A DNA stretch of 64,000 bases from Syntrophaceae bacterium (GCA_013177795.1 JABLXY010000001.1:962915-1026914), one strand, 5' to 3'; shown: positions 43,054 through 52,903, counted from the stretch's first letter. Notes: generated by a model not told the origin, from the letters alone. Numbers and translations: made by a program.

Positions 43054-46000
43054 GCGACCGCATCGGGATTGCCGGCCAGATCGCCCGGGCCTTCATCCTC
43101 TCGAAGCTCACCCCGCTCATCGTTGTCGCTTCGCTCCTGCTGGGAGTCTTCGCCGTCCTCGTGACTCCACGCGAGGAGGAGCCGCAGATCGTCGTCCCGA
43201 TGATCGACGTCATCGTGACCTACCCCGGCGCCTCGGCCAGGGAGGTCGAGGAGCGCGTCACCCGGCCCATGGAAAAGCTCCTCTGGGAGATCAAGGGCGT
43301 CGAGTACATCTACTCCATCGTCAAGCCGGGGTTCAACCTGACCATCGTCCGGTTCTACGTGGGCGAGAGCATGGAGGAGAGCCTCGTCAAGCTCTACAAC
43401 AAGCTCATGTCCAACTACGACCGGATCCCGCCCGGCGTCTCCCAGCCGATGGTCAAGGCCAAGTCCATCGACGACGTGCCCATCCTCACGCTCACACTGT
43501 GGAGCGAAAGCCCCCGCATCACGGGCTACGAGCTTCGGCGGGTGGCCCTCGAGCTCTGCACGGAGATCAAGAAGGACCAGAACGTGGCCGAATTCACCGT
43601 GATCGGCGGCCAGCGCCGGCAGGCCCGGATCACCCTCGACCCGGCGAGGCTCAAGGCCTACAACGTCTCGGCCTTCCAGATCATGGACGCCATCGGCAGA
43701 TCCAACTACTCCCTGCCCTCCGGCAGCTACCCCTCGGGCAACCGAGAGATCCTGGTCGATACGGGAGCCCTCCTTTCGAGCATCGAGGACGTGGGCCGCG
43801 TCGTCGTGGCCGTGCACAACGCAAGGCCCGTGTACCTGAGGGATGTGGCGATTCTCCAGGACGGCCCCGAGGAGCCCGCCGGCTACGTCTTCATGGGACT
43901 CGGGCCCGCGAGCCCGCGCAAGGGCATCGCCGGGAGCCCCGCCGGGCAGAACGAGGCCGTCACGATCGCCGTCGCGAAGAAAAAGGGCGCCAATGCCAGT
44001 GTCGTGGCCCGCGATGCGCTGGCGAAGGTCGATGCGCTCAGGGGCCGGCTCATTCCCTCGGACGTGAACGTCACGGTGACGCGCAACTACGGGGAGACGG
44101 CCAGGGAAAAGTCCGACGAGCTGCTCGAGCACATGCTCATCGCCACGGTCTCCGTCATCATTCTCATCGCCCTGGCCCTGGGGACGCGCGAGGCCGCCGT
44201 CGTGGCCGTCGCGGTCCCTGTCACGCTGGCCCTCACCCTGCTCATCAACTACCTCTACGGCTACACGCTGAACCGCGTGACCCTGTTTGCCCTCATCTTC
44301 TCCATCGGCATCCTCGTCGACGACGCCATCGTCGTCGTCGAGAACATCCACCGGCACTTCAAGCACCATGGTGCCGGTGTCGATCAGGCCGTGCGGGCCG
44401 TCGACGAGGTGGGCAACCCGACGATCCTCGCCACCTGGACGGTTATCGCCGCCCTCCTGCCCATGGCCTTCGTGTCGGGCCTCATGGGCCCCTACATGCG
44501 CCCCATCCCCGTGGGGGCCTCGGCGGCCATGCTCTTCTCGCTGCTGGTGGCCTTCATCGTGACTCCCTGGATGAGTTATCACATCCTGGGGAAAGCGGGC
44601 AGGAAGGCACATCACAGGCCCGAAAAGGACTTCTTCCCCGTCTACGAGCGGATCATTGCCCCGCTGATGGACAGCGCAAAGAGGAGGCGGCTCGCCCTGG
44701 CCGGCGTGGGGGGCCTGCTGCTTCTGGCGATGGCCCTCGTCCCGCTGAAACTCGTCACGGTGAAGATGCTGCCCTTCGACAACAAGAGCGAGATGCAGGT
44801 GATCATCGACATGCCCGAGGGGAGCGCCCTGGAGAAAACGGCGGCGCTCGCGCAGGAGATGGGCGGTTACCTGAAGCAGGTGCCCGAGGTGACGGACTAC
44901 CAGCTCTACGTGGGGACGGCGGCGCCCTTCAACTTCAACGGCCTCGTCCGCCACTACTTCCTGCGCTCCGGCGCGAACGTAGCGGACATCCAGGTCAACC
45001 TCGTCGCCAAGGGCGAGCGGAAGGCCCAGAGCCACGACATCGCCAAGCGGCTGCGGCCGGGCCTCAAGGAGATCGCGGACCGCTACGGCGCCCGGATCAA
45101 GGTGGCCGAGATCCCGCCGGGTCCGCCCGTGCTGAGCACGCTCGTGGCCGAGGTCTACGGGCCGGACGCGAACCGCCGGATCGAGATCGCCCGGCAGATC
45201 CGCGATATCTTCGAGCAGACCCCCGGGGTGGTCGACGTGGACTGGTACGTCGAGGCCGACCAGAAGAAGCTCCTCTTCGAGGCGAACCGGACGAAGGCAG
45301 CCGAAAGCGGCATCTCCATCGAGGCACTCTCCCAGAGCATGCGGATCGCCCTGTCGGGGGCCGTGGCGGGCCTCGTCCACCTCGAGAAGGAAAAGGAGCC
45401 CGTGGACATCTTTCTCCGCATGCCCCTGGAGGACCGGGCTACTCCCTCGACGCTTCAGTCCCTCAACGTGCCGTCCCGGCTGGGCAGCCAGGTCCCGCTG
45501 GCCGAGCTGGTGAGCGTGCGCGAGGGCGTGGGCGAGAAGACGATCTACCACAAGAACCTCAAGAGCGTGACCTATGTCATCGGGGACGTGGCCGGCTCCG
45601 AGGAGAGCCCTGTCTACGCGATCCTGAAGATGAAGGATGCCGTCCGGAACCTGAAGCTCCCGGAGGGTTACGAACTGAAGCAGTACGACGCGGTCCAGCC
45701 CTGGCTGGAGGAGACCTACGCGATGAAATGGGACGGCGAGTGGCAGATCACGATCGAGGTCTTCCGTGACCTGGGCATCGCCTTTGCCGCCGTGCTCGTC
45801 ATCATCTACATCCTGGTGGTGGCCTGGTTCCGCAGCTTCGTGACGCCCCTGATCATCATGGCGCCCATCCCGCTGACCCTGGTGGGAATCCTGCCGGGCC
45901 ACTGGATCTTCGGGGCCTTTTTCACGGCCACCTCGATGATCGGCTTCATCGCCCTCTCCGGCATCATCGTGCGCAACTCCATCCTGCTCGTCGACTTCGC

Positions 46001-46271
46001 CGAGCACGAGTTGCGGCAGGGCCGGGGCCTGCGCCATGCTCTCCTGACGGCAGGCGCCGTCCGGTTCCGGCCCATCGTGCTCACGGCGGCAGCCGTCGTG
46101 GTGGGCTCCTTCGTCATGCTCTTCGACCCCATCTTCCAGGGCCTGGCCATCGCCATGATGTTCGGCGCCGTGGCGGCCACGGGGCTCACCCTCGTCGTGA
46201 TCCCCCTGCTCTACTACGAGCTCTTCCGCAACAGGGGACCCGACGAGACGGATGCGGCGTTGCAACAGTAG
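43050..46271 (+). CDS. RND-family inner-membrane efflux pump (AcrB/HAE type)
   Basis: The 1073-residue protein has twelve predicted membrane helices in two homologous halves with large periplasmic loops. The proton-relay Asp pair is in [19 protein letters not shown], helix 4. [20 protein letters not shown] and the duplicated [20 protein letters not shown] are porter-domain signatures. The C-terminal half has a [19 protein letters not shown] segment. Substrate may be drugs, solvents or lipids. Heavy-metal specific residues were not identified, so the HAE group is preferred over CzcA. Confidence 0.95.
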   Translation: MSDRIGIAGQIARAFILSKLTPLIVVASLLLGVFAVLVTPREEEPQIVVPMIDVIVTYPGASAREVEERVTRPMEKLLWEIKGVEYIYSIVKPGFNLTIVRFYVGESMEESLVKLYNKLMSNYDRIPPGVSQPMVKAKSIDDVPILTLTLWSESPRITGYELRRVALELCTEIKKDQNVAEFTVIGGQRRQARITLDPARLKAYNVSAFQIMDAIGRSNYSLPSGSYPSGNREILVDTGALLSSIEDVGRVVVAVHNARPVYLRDVAILQDGPEEPAGYVFMGLGPASPRKGIAGSPAGQNEAVTIAVAKKKGANASVVARDALAKVDALRGRLIPSDVNVTVTRNYGETAREKSDELLEHMLIATVSVIILIALALGTREAAVVAVAVPVTLALTLLINYLYGYTLNRVTLFALIFSIGILVDDAIVVVENIHRHFKHHGAGVDQAVRAVDEVGNPTILATWTVIAALLPMAFVSGLMGPYMRPIPVGASAAMLFSLLVAFIVTPWMSYHILGKAGRKAHHRPEKDFFPVYERIIAPLMDSAKRRRLALAGVGGLLLLAMALVPLKLVTVKMLPFDNKSEMQVIIDMPEGSALEKTAALAQEMGGYLKQVPEVTDYQLYVGTAAPFNFNGLVRHYFLRSGANVADIQVNLVAKGERKAQSHDIAKRLRPGLKEIADRYGARIKVAEIPPGPPVLSTLVAEVYGPDANRRIEIARQIRDIFEQTPGVVDVDWYVEADQKKLLFEANRTKAAESGISIEALSQSMRIALSGAVAGLVHLEKEKEPVDIFLRMPLEDRATPSTLQSLNVPSRLGSQVPLAELVSVREGVGEKTIYHKNLKSVTYVIGDVAGSEESPVYAILKMKDAVRNLKLPEGYELKQYDAVQPWLEETYAMKWDGEWQITIEVFRDLGIAFAAVLVIIYILVVAWFRSFVTPLIIMAPIPLTLVGILPGHWIFGAFFTATSMIGFIALSGIIVRNSILLVDFAEHELRQGRGLRHALLTAGAVRFRPIVLTAAAVVVGSFVMLFDPIFQGLAIAMMFGAVAATGLTLVVIPLLYYELFRNRGPDETDAALQQ

Positions 46272-46327
46272 CGGAACGCTTCTTCCTCCCCTGATATCAC
46301 GGGTGAAAAATATACGGGCGGGGCTTT

Positions 46328-47311
46328 CTACATGTTCAGCTCGACGATGTCCTTGTCCTTCAGCACGTGGGTCCTCTCGACGCGCATGCCGTCGAACTTC
46401 GCCGAGCCCCACACGCGGGCGTACTTGAGCTTCGTCACGAAGTCCTTGTGCACCTTCTCGGCCACGTCCATGACGGTGGAGCCGACGGGCACCGTGTAGG
46501 GCATGGAGAGATCGGGTTCCTTGCCGGGCGGCTTGGAGTAGACACGGATGATCGAGGCCAGCCGGAAGATCTCCTGCTTCAGGTCCTCGAGGCCGTCCTT
46601 CTTCAGGCACGAGACGGCCACGATGGGGTAGCGGCTGCCGTAGGCAGCCTTGAGCCTCTCGAAGTTCTCCATGGCCCCCGGCTTGTCCTTCTTGTTCGCC
46701 GCCACCAGCGCCCGCTTCACGAGGACGCGCGTCTCCGCCTCCTTCGGCTTCTCCGTCCGGATGTTCCACCTCCCGATCTGGTCGAGGATGAGCTCCAGCT
46801 GGACGTCGGCATCCTCACTGAGGTCGACGACGATGAGCAGGGCATCGGCCACCCTCATGATGCCGGAGACCCAGCCGTCCGTCGTTTCGTTGGGGATGGG
46901 GGGAAGGTCGACGAGCTGGATCTGGATATCCTCGTAGGGCATCATGCCCGGGCAAGGCAAAACCGTCGACAGGGGGTAATCGGCGATGACGGGGGCGGCC
47001 TTGGTGAGGTTCGCCAGGATCGAGGACTTCCCCGAATTGGCGAATCCGACGATCGCGACCTGCGCAGCCCCCTCGCGGGGGACATTGTAGAGGCTTTCGC
47101 GGCCGCCGCCCTTCTTCTTGCGCTGCTCCTGGGCCTCCTTGTTGAGCTGGGAGAGTTTCCTCCGGAGGTCGGCGCGCAGGTGGTCGGTCCCCTTGTGCTT
47201 GGGGACCGTGGTGATCAGGTCCTCCAGGGCGGCGATCTTCTCGGCCGTCGTGGAGGCCTGCTTGTACCGTCTGTCTGCCTCGAAGTATTCCGGCGGGAGG
47301 TTGGCCGGCAT
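46328..47311 (-). CDS. DRG/Obg-like GTPase with a TGS domain
   Basis: The 327-residue protein resembles archaeal-eukaryal DRG GTPases. G1 is GFANSGKSS (about residue 89), G4 is ANKKD, and a TGS domain follows at the C-terminus (VYSKPPGKEPDLSMPYTVPV, ending in HVLKDKDIVELNM). The normal G3 DxxG is DLPP here. N-terminal Lys-rich helices (KKKGGGRESLYNV) suit RNA or ribosome contact. Likely role: ribosome-associated GTPase. It is convergent with the RND operon. Confidence 0.85.
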   Translation of the reverse strand: MPANLPPEYFEADRRYKQASTTAEKIAALEDLITTVPKHKGTDHLRADLRRKLSQLNKEAQEQRKKKGGGRESLYNVPREGAAQVAIVGFANSGKSSILANLTKAAPVIADYPLSTVLPCPGMMPYEDIQIQLVDLPPIPNETTDGWVSGIMRVADALLIVVDLSEDADVQLELILDQIGRWNIRTEKPKEAETRVLVKRALVAANKKDKPGAMENFERLKAAYGSRYPIVAVSCLKKDGLEDLKQEIFRLASIIRVYSKPPGKEPDLSMPYTVPVGSTVMDVAEKVHKDFVTKLKYARVWGSAKFDGMRVERTHVLKDKDIVELNM

Positions 47312-47399
47312 TCGATCTCCCCTCCGAATGTCGGTCTCGCTGCGTATCCATTCTATGTTCCCGGCGGGAACGAACGCAAGGGCAAATCCAGGCGGCGGG

Positions 47400-48167
47400 T
47401 CAGACCTCGAAGATTTTCCCGTCGTCGGCGACCTCGCACGCGGCCAGCCCCGTCTTCGAGAGCATGTCCGCGCTCATGTGGGTGATGACGGTCCGTCCGA
47501 TGCCCAGGCCGGCCGTCTTTTCCATGAGGGTCCGGTAGTCGAGATGGAAGGGGATCTTCTTGTCGTAGTGGTAGGCCTCGGCGATGAGCAGGTCGGCCCC
47601 GCGGGCGGCCTCGGCCAGCGCCCCGGTCCACTCCGTGTCGCCGGAGCAGGCGATCACTTTCCCCTCGACCTCGAACCGCAGGGAATAGGCATTGTCGCCG
47701 CTGGGGTGAAGGCCGATGAACGGCGTCACGCGGACGGCACCCTCGGCAAGGGGAGCCCCGGGCGCCATCTCCCGGAGATCGATCGCGAATTTCCGTTTCA
47801 CGCCGGCAGAGCCGGGGAAGAGGGTCTCCATCGCGGCGGGCAGTCTCTTGCACAGCCCGGGCGGGCCTGCCACGAGGAGAGGCGCCGTGCGGCGGCTCAC
47901 GAGCTGGGCGTCGAGGATGAAGAAAGGAAGCCCTCCGAAGTGATCGCCGTGGAGGTGGGTGAGGAAGATGCCGTCAATCGAGTTGGGGTCGACACCGAAG
48001 CGGCGCAGGGATATCATCGCCGAGGCGCCGCAGTCGATGAGAAACCGTCCGCCGGGGTGGCTGACGAGGATGCAGCTCTGTAGCCTTCCGCCGCTGCCGA
48101 AGGCATCGCCGCTGCCGAGAAACCGGACCTGTACCGCCGATTCGGGGTGCGTCACAGGATGCCTCAA
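47400..48167 (-). CDS. RNase Z/phosphodiesterase-like metallo-beta-lactamase fold protein
   Basis: The protein has FLGSGDAFGSGGRLQSC at the N-terminus, the metal motif FLTHLHGDHFGGL and later metal residues in IACSGDTEW and ITHMSAD. The layout matches RNase Z and its phosphodiesterase relatives, but at 255 residues it is shorter than true tRNase Z and lacks the flexible arm. It may act on cyclic nucleotides or arylsulfates. It lies 54 bp downstream of the oxidoreductase gamma gene on the same strand. Confidence 0.8.
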   Translation of the reverse strand: MRHPVTHPESAVQVRFLGSGDAFGSGGRLQSCILVSHPGGRFLIDCGASAMISLRRFGVDPNSIDGIFLTHLHGDHFGGLPFFILDAQLVSRRTAPLLVAGPPGLCKRLPAAMETLFPGSAGVKRKFAIDLREMAPGAPLAEGAVRVTPFIGLHPSGDNAYSLRFEVEGKVIACSGDTEWTGALAEAARGADLLIAEAYHYDKKIPFHLDYRTLMEKTAGLGIGRTVITHMSADMLSKTGLAACEVADDGKIFEV

Positions 48168-48221
48168 CCTGTCGCTTCGTCAACGATCCAACGGGGCGGG
48201 CCGTGTCGAAACCTGCAGCCT

Positions 48222-48830
48222 CTACTCTTCCTCCTCCGCCACGGTCTGGGGCAGTTTCTTCAGATCGTAGTTTTCCGCCGCCTTCACCCCCGCACGCAGC
48301 GCCTTGAGGTTGAGTTCCTCCGTGCCGGGCGGAACCCGGGAGATCAGGGCCTCCTCCAGGCTCTCGAGGGACACGTCCTTGCTGAGATAGCCCAGGGCGC
48401 CGAGGGCCACCATGTTGGCCACCATGTCCGTCCCGAACTCCTCCCGGGCGATCTTCGTGAAGGGGATGGAGACGGTCTTGGCCGTGGGAACCTTGCTGAC
48501 GAGCGTGCTGTCCACGATGAGCAGACCCGTCGGCTTGAGGTCGCCGAAGTAGGTGTTGACGGAGGCCTGGTTCATAGCCAGCAGGAAATCGGGCCGCGTG
48601 ACCTTGGGGTAGTCGATGGGGGCCTCGCTGATGACGACCTCGGCCTTGCAGGTTCCTCCCCTCGCCTCGGGACCGTAGCTCTGGGTCTGGCTCACCTGCT
48701 TTCCCTCGTGGACGCCGGCCGCCTCGGCGAGCACGATGGCCGCCATGATGATCCCCTGCCCGCCCGAACCGGCGAGACGGATCTCGTGACGGACTGCCTG
48801 TTCAGCGCTCTTGTCCGGCATCGCCCTCAT
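48222..48830 (-). CDS. korC: 2-oxoacid:ferredoxin oxidoreductase, gamma subunit
   Basis: The gamma domain signature AGSGGQGIIMAA is followed by QTQSYGPEARGGTCKAEVVI, which shapes the CoA site, and IDYPKVTRPDFLLAMNQ. About 202 residues is normal. The ATG at 48830 overlaps the beta stop as ATGA; an internal Met at 48821 is an alternative. It completes the four-subunit enzyme that oxidises a 2-oxoacid with CoA and ferredoxin. The C-terminus is very acidic (VAEEEE). Confidence 0.9.
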   Translation of the reverse strand: MRAMPDKSAEQAVRHEIRLAGSGGQGIIMAAIVLAEAAGVHEGKQVSQTQSYGPEARGGTCKAEVVISEAPIDYPKVTRPDFLLAMNQASVNTYFGDLKPTGLLIVDSTLVSKVPTAKTVSIPFTKIAREEFGTDMVANMVALGALGYLSKDVSLESLEEALISRVPPGTEELNLKALRAGVKAAENYDLKKLPQTVAEEEE

Positions 48831-49693
48831 CCCTCGCACCGCGCCGGGGGCTTCGGAACATTGCCGTTCCCCATGGCCCTCTCGCGGACCCGCTCGTACT
48901 CTTCGTTGTAGGAAGGCCGCTCCGAATCGGCCAGGACGCCGATGATGAACTTCCCCTCCATCTCCTCGGGCTTCATCTTCGAGGTGGCGTGCATCCGCAC
49001 GGCGTTCTCCTTGAACCACTCGAGCATCTTCACGGGGCTTGCCATCTTGTTGCGCCTGCCGAACTGGGTATGGCAGTTCGAGAGCACCTCCACGGAACTG
49101 AAGCCCCTCTTGCGGATGGCCGCCTCGATGAGCTGGTCGAGCAGGGCCGCGTGGTACACGGTGCAGCGGGCCACGTAGGAGGCTGCCGCCGCGACGGCCA
49201 GGGCCGAGATGTCGAAGGCGTGCTCCACCATCCCGTAGGGGGTCGTCGTCGTCCTGGCCCCATAGGGGGTCGTGGGCGAGTACTGGCCGCCCGTCATGCC
49301 GTAGACCTGGTTGTTGACGATGATGGCCGTCATGTCCACGTTGCGGCGGGCGGCGTGGATGTAGTGGTTTCCGCCGATGGCCGTGGCGTCGCCGTCGCCC
49401 ATGATGACGATCACCGTGAGATCCTCGCGGGAGAGCTTCAGGCCCGTGGCGTAGGTCAGGGCCCGGCCGTGGGGGGTGTGCAGGGTGTTGAAATCGGCGT
49501 AGGTGGTCATGCGCCCCGAGCAGCCGATGCCGGAGACGAGGGCGACCTTGTCCTTGTCGAGCCCGATCCGGTCGATGGCGCGGATGAGCGACCCCAGGAC
49601 GATGCCGTTGCCGCATCCGGGGCACCAGATGTGGGGGAACTTCTTCTCGTGCCGGAGGTACTTGTGCACGAGCCCGGTCATGCCCTCTGCCAT
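48827..49693 (-). CDS. korB: 2-oxoacid:ferredoxin oxidoreductase, ThDP-binding beta subunit
   Basis: The start at 49693 has GAGGAAA upstream. WCPGCGNG (about residue 24) gives cluster Cys, and the ThDP motif is MGDGDATAIGGNHYIHAARR, ending at IIVNNQVYGMTGGQ. Length is 288 residues, typical for a separate beta subunit. It contains the reaction centre of the enzyme. It starts 13 bp after the alpha stop. Confidence 0.95.
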   Translation of the reverse strand: MAEGMTGLVHKYLRHEKKFPHIWCPGCGNGIVLGSLIRAIDRIGLDKDKVALVSGIGCSGRMTTYADFNTLHTPHGRALTYATGLKLSREDLTVIVIMGDGDATAIGGNHYIHAARRNVDMTAIIVNNQVYGMTGGQYSPTTPYGARTTTTPYGMVEHAFDISALAVAAAASYVARCTVYHAALLDQLIEAAIRKRGFSSVEVLSNCHTQFGRRNKMASPVKMLEWFKENAVRMHATSKMKPEEMEGKFIIGVLADSERPSYNEEYERVRERAMGNGNVPKPPARCEG

Positions 49694-49706
49694 GGGTCGT
49701 TTCCTC

Positions 49707-50858
49707 TCAGTAGTACATCTTGATGAGACAGTCGCTGATCTCACGCGGGGTGATCAGACGACCGTCGATACGGTTCAGGGTCTCCACGCGGGAGCTGTCG
49801 CGGTGGACACGCTTCACCTCCCGGCTGATCTGCCCGATGTTCATCTCCGGCACGAGGACCGCCCGGCACGTTTTCAAGACTTTTTCAACGTGGCGCCGCG
49901 GGAAGGGGAAAAGCGTGACGAGCTGCAGCAGGCCCGCCTTGACCCCGTGCTCGCGGGCCTCGAGGACGGCCCGCCGGGCCGAGCGGGCCACGGAGCCGTA
50001 GGCGATCACGGCGATCTCGGCATCCTCCAGCATGAAGCCCTCCACCCGCTGGATCTCGTGGAAGCCCTGCGTGATCTTCCGGAAGAGCCTGCGCATCAGG
50101 GCGTCGATCTCGTCGGACCGCTGCGTCGGGAACCCCCTCTCGTCGTGCGTCAGTCCCGTCACGTGGTGGCGGTAGCCGTCGCCGAAGGCGGCCATGGGAG
50201 GCACCCCCGTCCCCGTGTCCTCGTAGGGTCGGTACCACTCGGGCGGCACCGTCGGCTTCAGGCGGTCGACGACCTCGATCTCGCAGGGCCGGGGCGGGAC
50301 GAAGGTCTCCCGCGTGTGGGCCACCACCTCGTCGGAGAGGATGATGACGGGGACCCGGTACTTCTCGGCAAGGTTGAAGGCGAACACGGCGATGTCGAAA
50401 CAATCCTTCACGGACGAGACGGCCAGGACGATGATCGGGTGATCCCCGTGGGTGCCCCAGCGGGCCTGCATGACGTCGCCCTGGGAGGCCAGGGTGGGAA
50501 GCCCTGTGCTCGGCCCGCCCCGCATCACGTCGACGATGACGCATGGGGTCTCGGCCATGCAGGCGAAGCCGATGTTTTCCTGCATGAGCGAAAAGCCGGG
50601 GCCGCTCGTGGCCGTCATGGCCTTCACGCCCGCAAGCGACGCGCCGATGACGGCGCCCATGCTGGCGATCTCATCCTCCATCTGGATGAAGGTGCCGCCG
50701 ATGGCCGGGAGCCTGAGCGCCATGTGCTCGGCGATCTCCGAGGCCGGGGTGATGGGGTAGCCCGCGAAGAACCGGCACCCGGCGGCAAGCGCGCCTTCCG
50801 CCAGCGCCTCGTTTCCCTGGAGCAGCTGGATCCTGCCTTCTTTCGACCATCCGCTCAT
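49707..50858 (-). CDS. korA: 2-oxoacid:ferredoxin oxidoreductase, alpha subunit
   Basis: The start at 50858 overlaps the ferredoxin-subunit stop as ATGA. The subunit has the N-terminal GYPITPASEIAEHM, the EDEIASMGAVIGASLAGVKA and TSGPGFSLMQE blocks, and QGDVMQARWGTHGDHP. At 383 residues and with gene order delta-alpha-beta-gamma it fits the KorDABC arrangement (2-oxoglutarate) better than the Por arrangement, but the substrate could also be a branched 2-oxoacid. Confidence 0.92.
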   Translation of the reverse strand: MSGWSKEGRIQLLQGNEALAEGALAAGCRFFAGYPITPASEIAEHMALRLPAIGGTFIQMEDEIASMGAVIGASLAGVKAMTATSGPGFSLMQENIGFACMAETPCVIVDVMRGGPSTGLPTLASQGDVMQARWGTHGDHPIIVLAVSSVKDCFDIAVFAFNLAEKYRVPVIILSDEVVAHTRETFVPPRPCEIEVVDRLKPTVPPEWYRPYEDTGTGVPPMAAFGDGYRHHVTGLTHDERGFPTQRSDEIDALMRRLFRKITQGFHEIQRVEGFMLEDAEIAVIAYGSVARSARRAVLEAREHGVKAGLLQLVTLFPFPRRHVEKVLKTCRAVLVPEMNIGQISREVKRVHRDSSRVETLNRIDGRLITPREISDCLIKMYY

Positions 50859-51157
50859 GTGCCCGTCTCTCCCGCTGCGGCAACCCGCTCCTGCACCGAT
50901 ATGGCCAGATCGGGGCAATGCATTTCGCAGAACCGGCAGCCGATGCATTCCTCGGGTTTTTCCACGTGAGCCCCCGCATCGTCACGGCGAAACACCTGCT
51001 TGGGACAGAACGCCGCGCAGATCCCGCAGTTCTTGCACCAGGCCCGGATGATGAACGGTTGGTAACGCTTTTTCGGCTTCTCGGGTTTCCGGGATGTTCC
51101 GGTGCCTTCCGTTTCGGCGGATTCGGGTCTCGTTTTCGTAACGGTCGCTTTCGCCAT
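50855..51157 (-). CDS. korD: 2-oxoacid:ferredoxin oxidoreductase, delta (2[4Fe-4S] ferredoxin) subunit
   Basis: The start at 51157 gives about 100 residues. A basic Lys/Pro N-terminus precedes two complete cluster motifs, CKNCGICAAFCP and CIGCRFCEMHCP. It passes electrons from the ThDP centre to free ferredoxin. It is the first gene of a tightly coupled operon (ATGA overlaps to alpha and from beta to gamma). Confidence 0.92.
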   Translation of the reverse strand: MAKATVTKTRPESAETEGTGTSRKPEKPKKRYQPFIIRAWCKNCGICAAFCPKQVFRRDDAGAHVEKPEECIGCRFCEMHCPDLAISVQERVAAAGETGT

Positions 51158-51310
51158 GTCCTTGCAGTCCTGCCGGGATCCGTCCTTCCGGACGGAAAGG
51201 CGCCTCATATCACGTTGTTGCCGATACGACAAGCTTTTTTGTGCGTTGTAACGCCCGAAGTTTTCCATTGACCGGCTCCGGCCGGTCCATTATACGTGAA
51301 CAGGACGGGT

Positions 51311-51772
51311 ATGGACGAGAAAACCTTTCTGATCGTCGCGATCGCCCTTCTCATCGGCTTCATCGTATTCTTTGTCAGCCGGTCAGGGGAGAATTACGGC
51401 ATGCTCAGGCCCAGTGCGGACGCAACGGAGAACTATCGGTCCTTCCGGCTCGCGGCCGATCAGGACTACTGGTTCAGCGGGCCCGAGTCGCACCCTGTCG
51501 TCATCATCGGCGTGGATAGGCGGTTTCGGTTCGACACGGCCGGTCACTGGGTGCGGGTCGACGGGGAGGCGGCGATGCAGAGGCTCGTCGCAGGCATGCA
51601 GTCCAAGGCCCTGGAGACGAACCGGAATCTGGGCGGCTTCGAGATGGTCGACCAGCGGGGCGAGCGGATCGGCGACTGGTACTCCGCCCCGGAGATCCAG
51701 GCCGTGATCAAGAGGACCGGCCTCGACACCGTCGAGATCTACCCGCCGTCCCCCGAGGCGGTAAGGCCCTAA
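51311..51772 (+). CDS. Hypothetical membrane-anchored protein, 153 aa
   Basis: One N-terminal transmembrane segment (FLIVAIALLIGFIVFFVS, residues 6-23) is followed by a soluble domain of about 125 residues with alternating strands (PVVIIGVDRRFRFDTAGHWV, then EIQAVIKRTGLDTVEIYPPS). No Cys and no known motif. The ATG at 51311 lies just after AGGAC. The oxidoreductase operon diverges from this point. Confidence 0.65.
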   Translation: MDEKTFLIVAIALLIGFIVFFVSRSGENYGMLRPSADATENYRSFRLAADQDYWFSGPESHPVVIIGVDRRFRFDTAGHWVRVDGEAAMQRLVAGMQSKALETNRNLGGFEMVDQRGERIGDWYSAPEIQAVIKRTGLDTVEIYPPSPEAVRP

Positions 51773-51820
51773 GCAGCGGCTGCCGCCGGACGCCGCGCAG
51801 AATCAGCGGTTGCGCTCCTG

Positions 51821-52348
51821 TCACAGCCCCTTCTTCTCGAAGAACCAGAAAAGCCCCAAAAACAGCACGGTGAGCACCGCGATGACGGGCCAGGGGCTCA
51901 CGCCGAGCGCCGTCGGGATCGTGATCTTGCCGTAGCTTCCCCACGTGAGGACCGTCGCCTTGACCTGCGGGTAGGCCTCGGCAAAGAGGGCCGCGCCCAG
52001 GAGCATGCCCGCGATGCCGAACAGGGCGTCCCAGCGTCCCTCGGCCAGAGCCCCCACGGCCGTCCCCGGGCAGTACCCCACCACGGCCCAGCCGATGCCG
52101 TACAGCAGCCCGCCGATGACATTGGCCCCGATGATCGTCTCCTTGATGCTGAACTTGACGAGCCCCTGCGCATGGAGGGCGTAGAGCCCGATCATGGCGA
52201 CGAGGATCGCCGAGAGCATGAACTTCATGATCGTCATGTCGAGAAGGCGCATGGCGCCCACCTGCTTGTCGTACCGCAGCACCTGCCCCCTCTGGAGGAG
52301 GAACCCGAAGATCACGCCGGTGATGAGGCCGGAGATGAGTTCGTTCAT
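51821..52348 (-). CDS. YeeE/YedE-family membrane protein, Cys half
   Basis: The start at 52348 overlaps the stop of the upstream half as ATGA and has AGGGA upstream. About five membrane helices are visible, beginning with the LISGLITGVIFGFLLQRG signature of the family. The conserved Cys loop is GWAVVGYCPGTAVGAL (about residue 95). The family transports thiosulfate (TsuA) or related sulfur or selenium species, using conserved Cys in the path. It is the C-terminal half of a two-gene transporter with the Sec-containing protein encoded just upstream. Confidence 0.9.
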   Translation of the reverse strand: MNELISGLITGVIFGFLLQRGQVLRYDKQVGAMRLLDMTIMKFMLSAILVAMIGLYALHAQGLVKFSIKETIIGANVIGGLLYGIGWAVVGYCPGTAVGALAEGRWDALFGIAGMLLGAALFAEAYPQVKATVLTWGSYGKITIPTALGVSPWPVIAVLTVLFLGLFWFFEKKGL

Positions 52349-52866
52349 GACCGTTTCCCTCCGTAGAGAATCCGCGCCGTGATGACGCCGGCGCCGAAAA
52401 AGCAGAACAGGGCGATGTAGCCGCTCACCGCTATTTGAGCCAGACCGCTCAAACCGTGGCCGCTTGGTCACCCGTCGGCCATGCGGGCCCCGAACATGAG
52501 CACGATGCCCCCGAGGAAGGCCGCAACCCATCGCTTCGCCTTTGACGGCCCGAAGCGGGACTCCCACATGGGCGGCACGGGAGTGGGCCGGTAGTCCTTC
52601 GAGAACACCGCCGCCGCCAGGGACCCGAAGAAGATCCCCAGGACGAACATCCACTGCCACTCGATCCTGATCTTTTCCTTCTTGTAGTACTCTTGGCCCG
52701 CCGCATGCTCGGGCAGGACGACCTGCTCGATCATGCCCGCCGTGCGGACAAAGGTCGTCGAGGCGCCGAAATACTTGCCCGTCAGGAACACGGACATCAC
52801 GAGCAGCACCCCCGCCAGAGCCCCGGCAATGTAGGGGGACCATCCCCCGCGTGTCATGATTTTCAT
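52345..52866 (-). CDS. YeeE/YedE-family membrane protein with in-frame UGA (selenocysteine) at the conserved Cys
   Basis: The frame starts at 52866 after GGAGGT and runs to TGA 52345-52347, with one internal TGA at 52468-52470 (codon 133). Reading through gives GARMADG, then the UGA residue, then PSGHGLSGLAQIAVSG and a final membrane helix. In the family this position is the Cys of GAR-[LM]-x-GG-C-[TP]-SGHG-[IL]-SG, so selenocysteine substitutes exactly for a conserved Cys. The homology and the hydrophobic helix after the UGA exclude a real stop. The gene overlaps its partner as ATGA. It is a putative sulfur or selenium transporter. Confidence 0.88.
52434..52470 (-). promoter_or_regulatory. 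Bacterial SECIS element of the YedE-type gene
   Basis: On the minus strand the UGA (52470-52468) is followed 21 nt later by the loop GGTCTG (52446-52441) on a perfect 7-bp stem, TTTGAGC (52453-52447) with GCTCAAA (52440-52434). The loop contains GGUCU as in E. coli fdhF. Confidence 0.82.
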
Positions 52867-52903
52867 GCGAACCTCCATAGCAACGGGTGTCGGGTTTCGG
52901 GTC

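Noticed and set aside
42912..46769. A 1285-residue minus-strand open frame
   Set aside because: It mirrors the adaptor and RND pump genes and has a shadow composition (His, Glu, Arg, Gly) without any domain.
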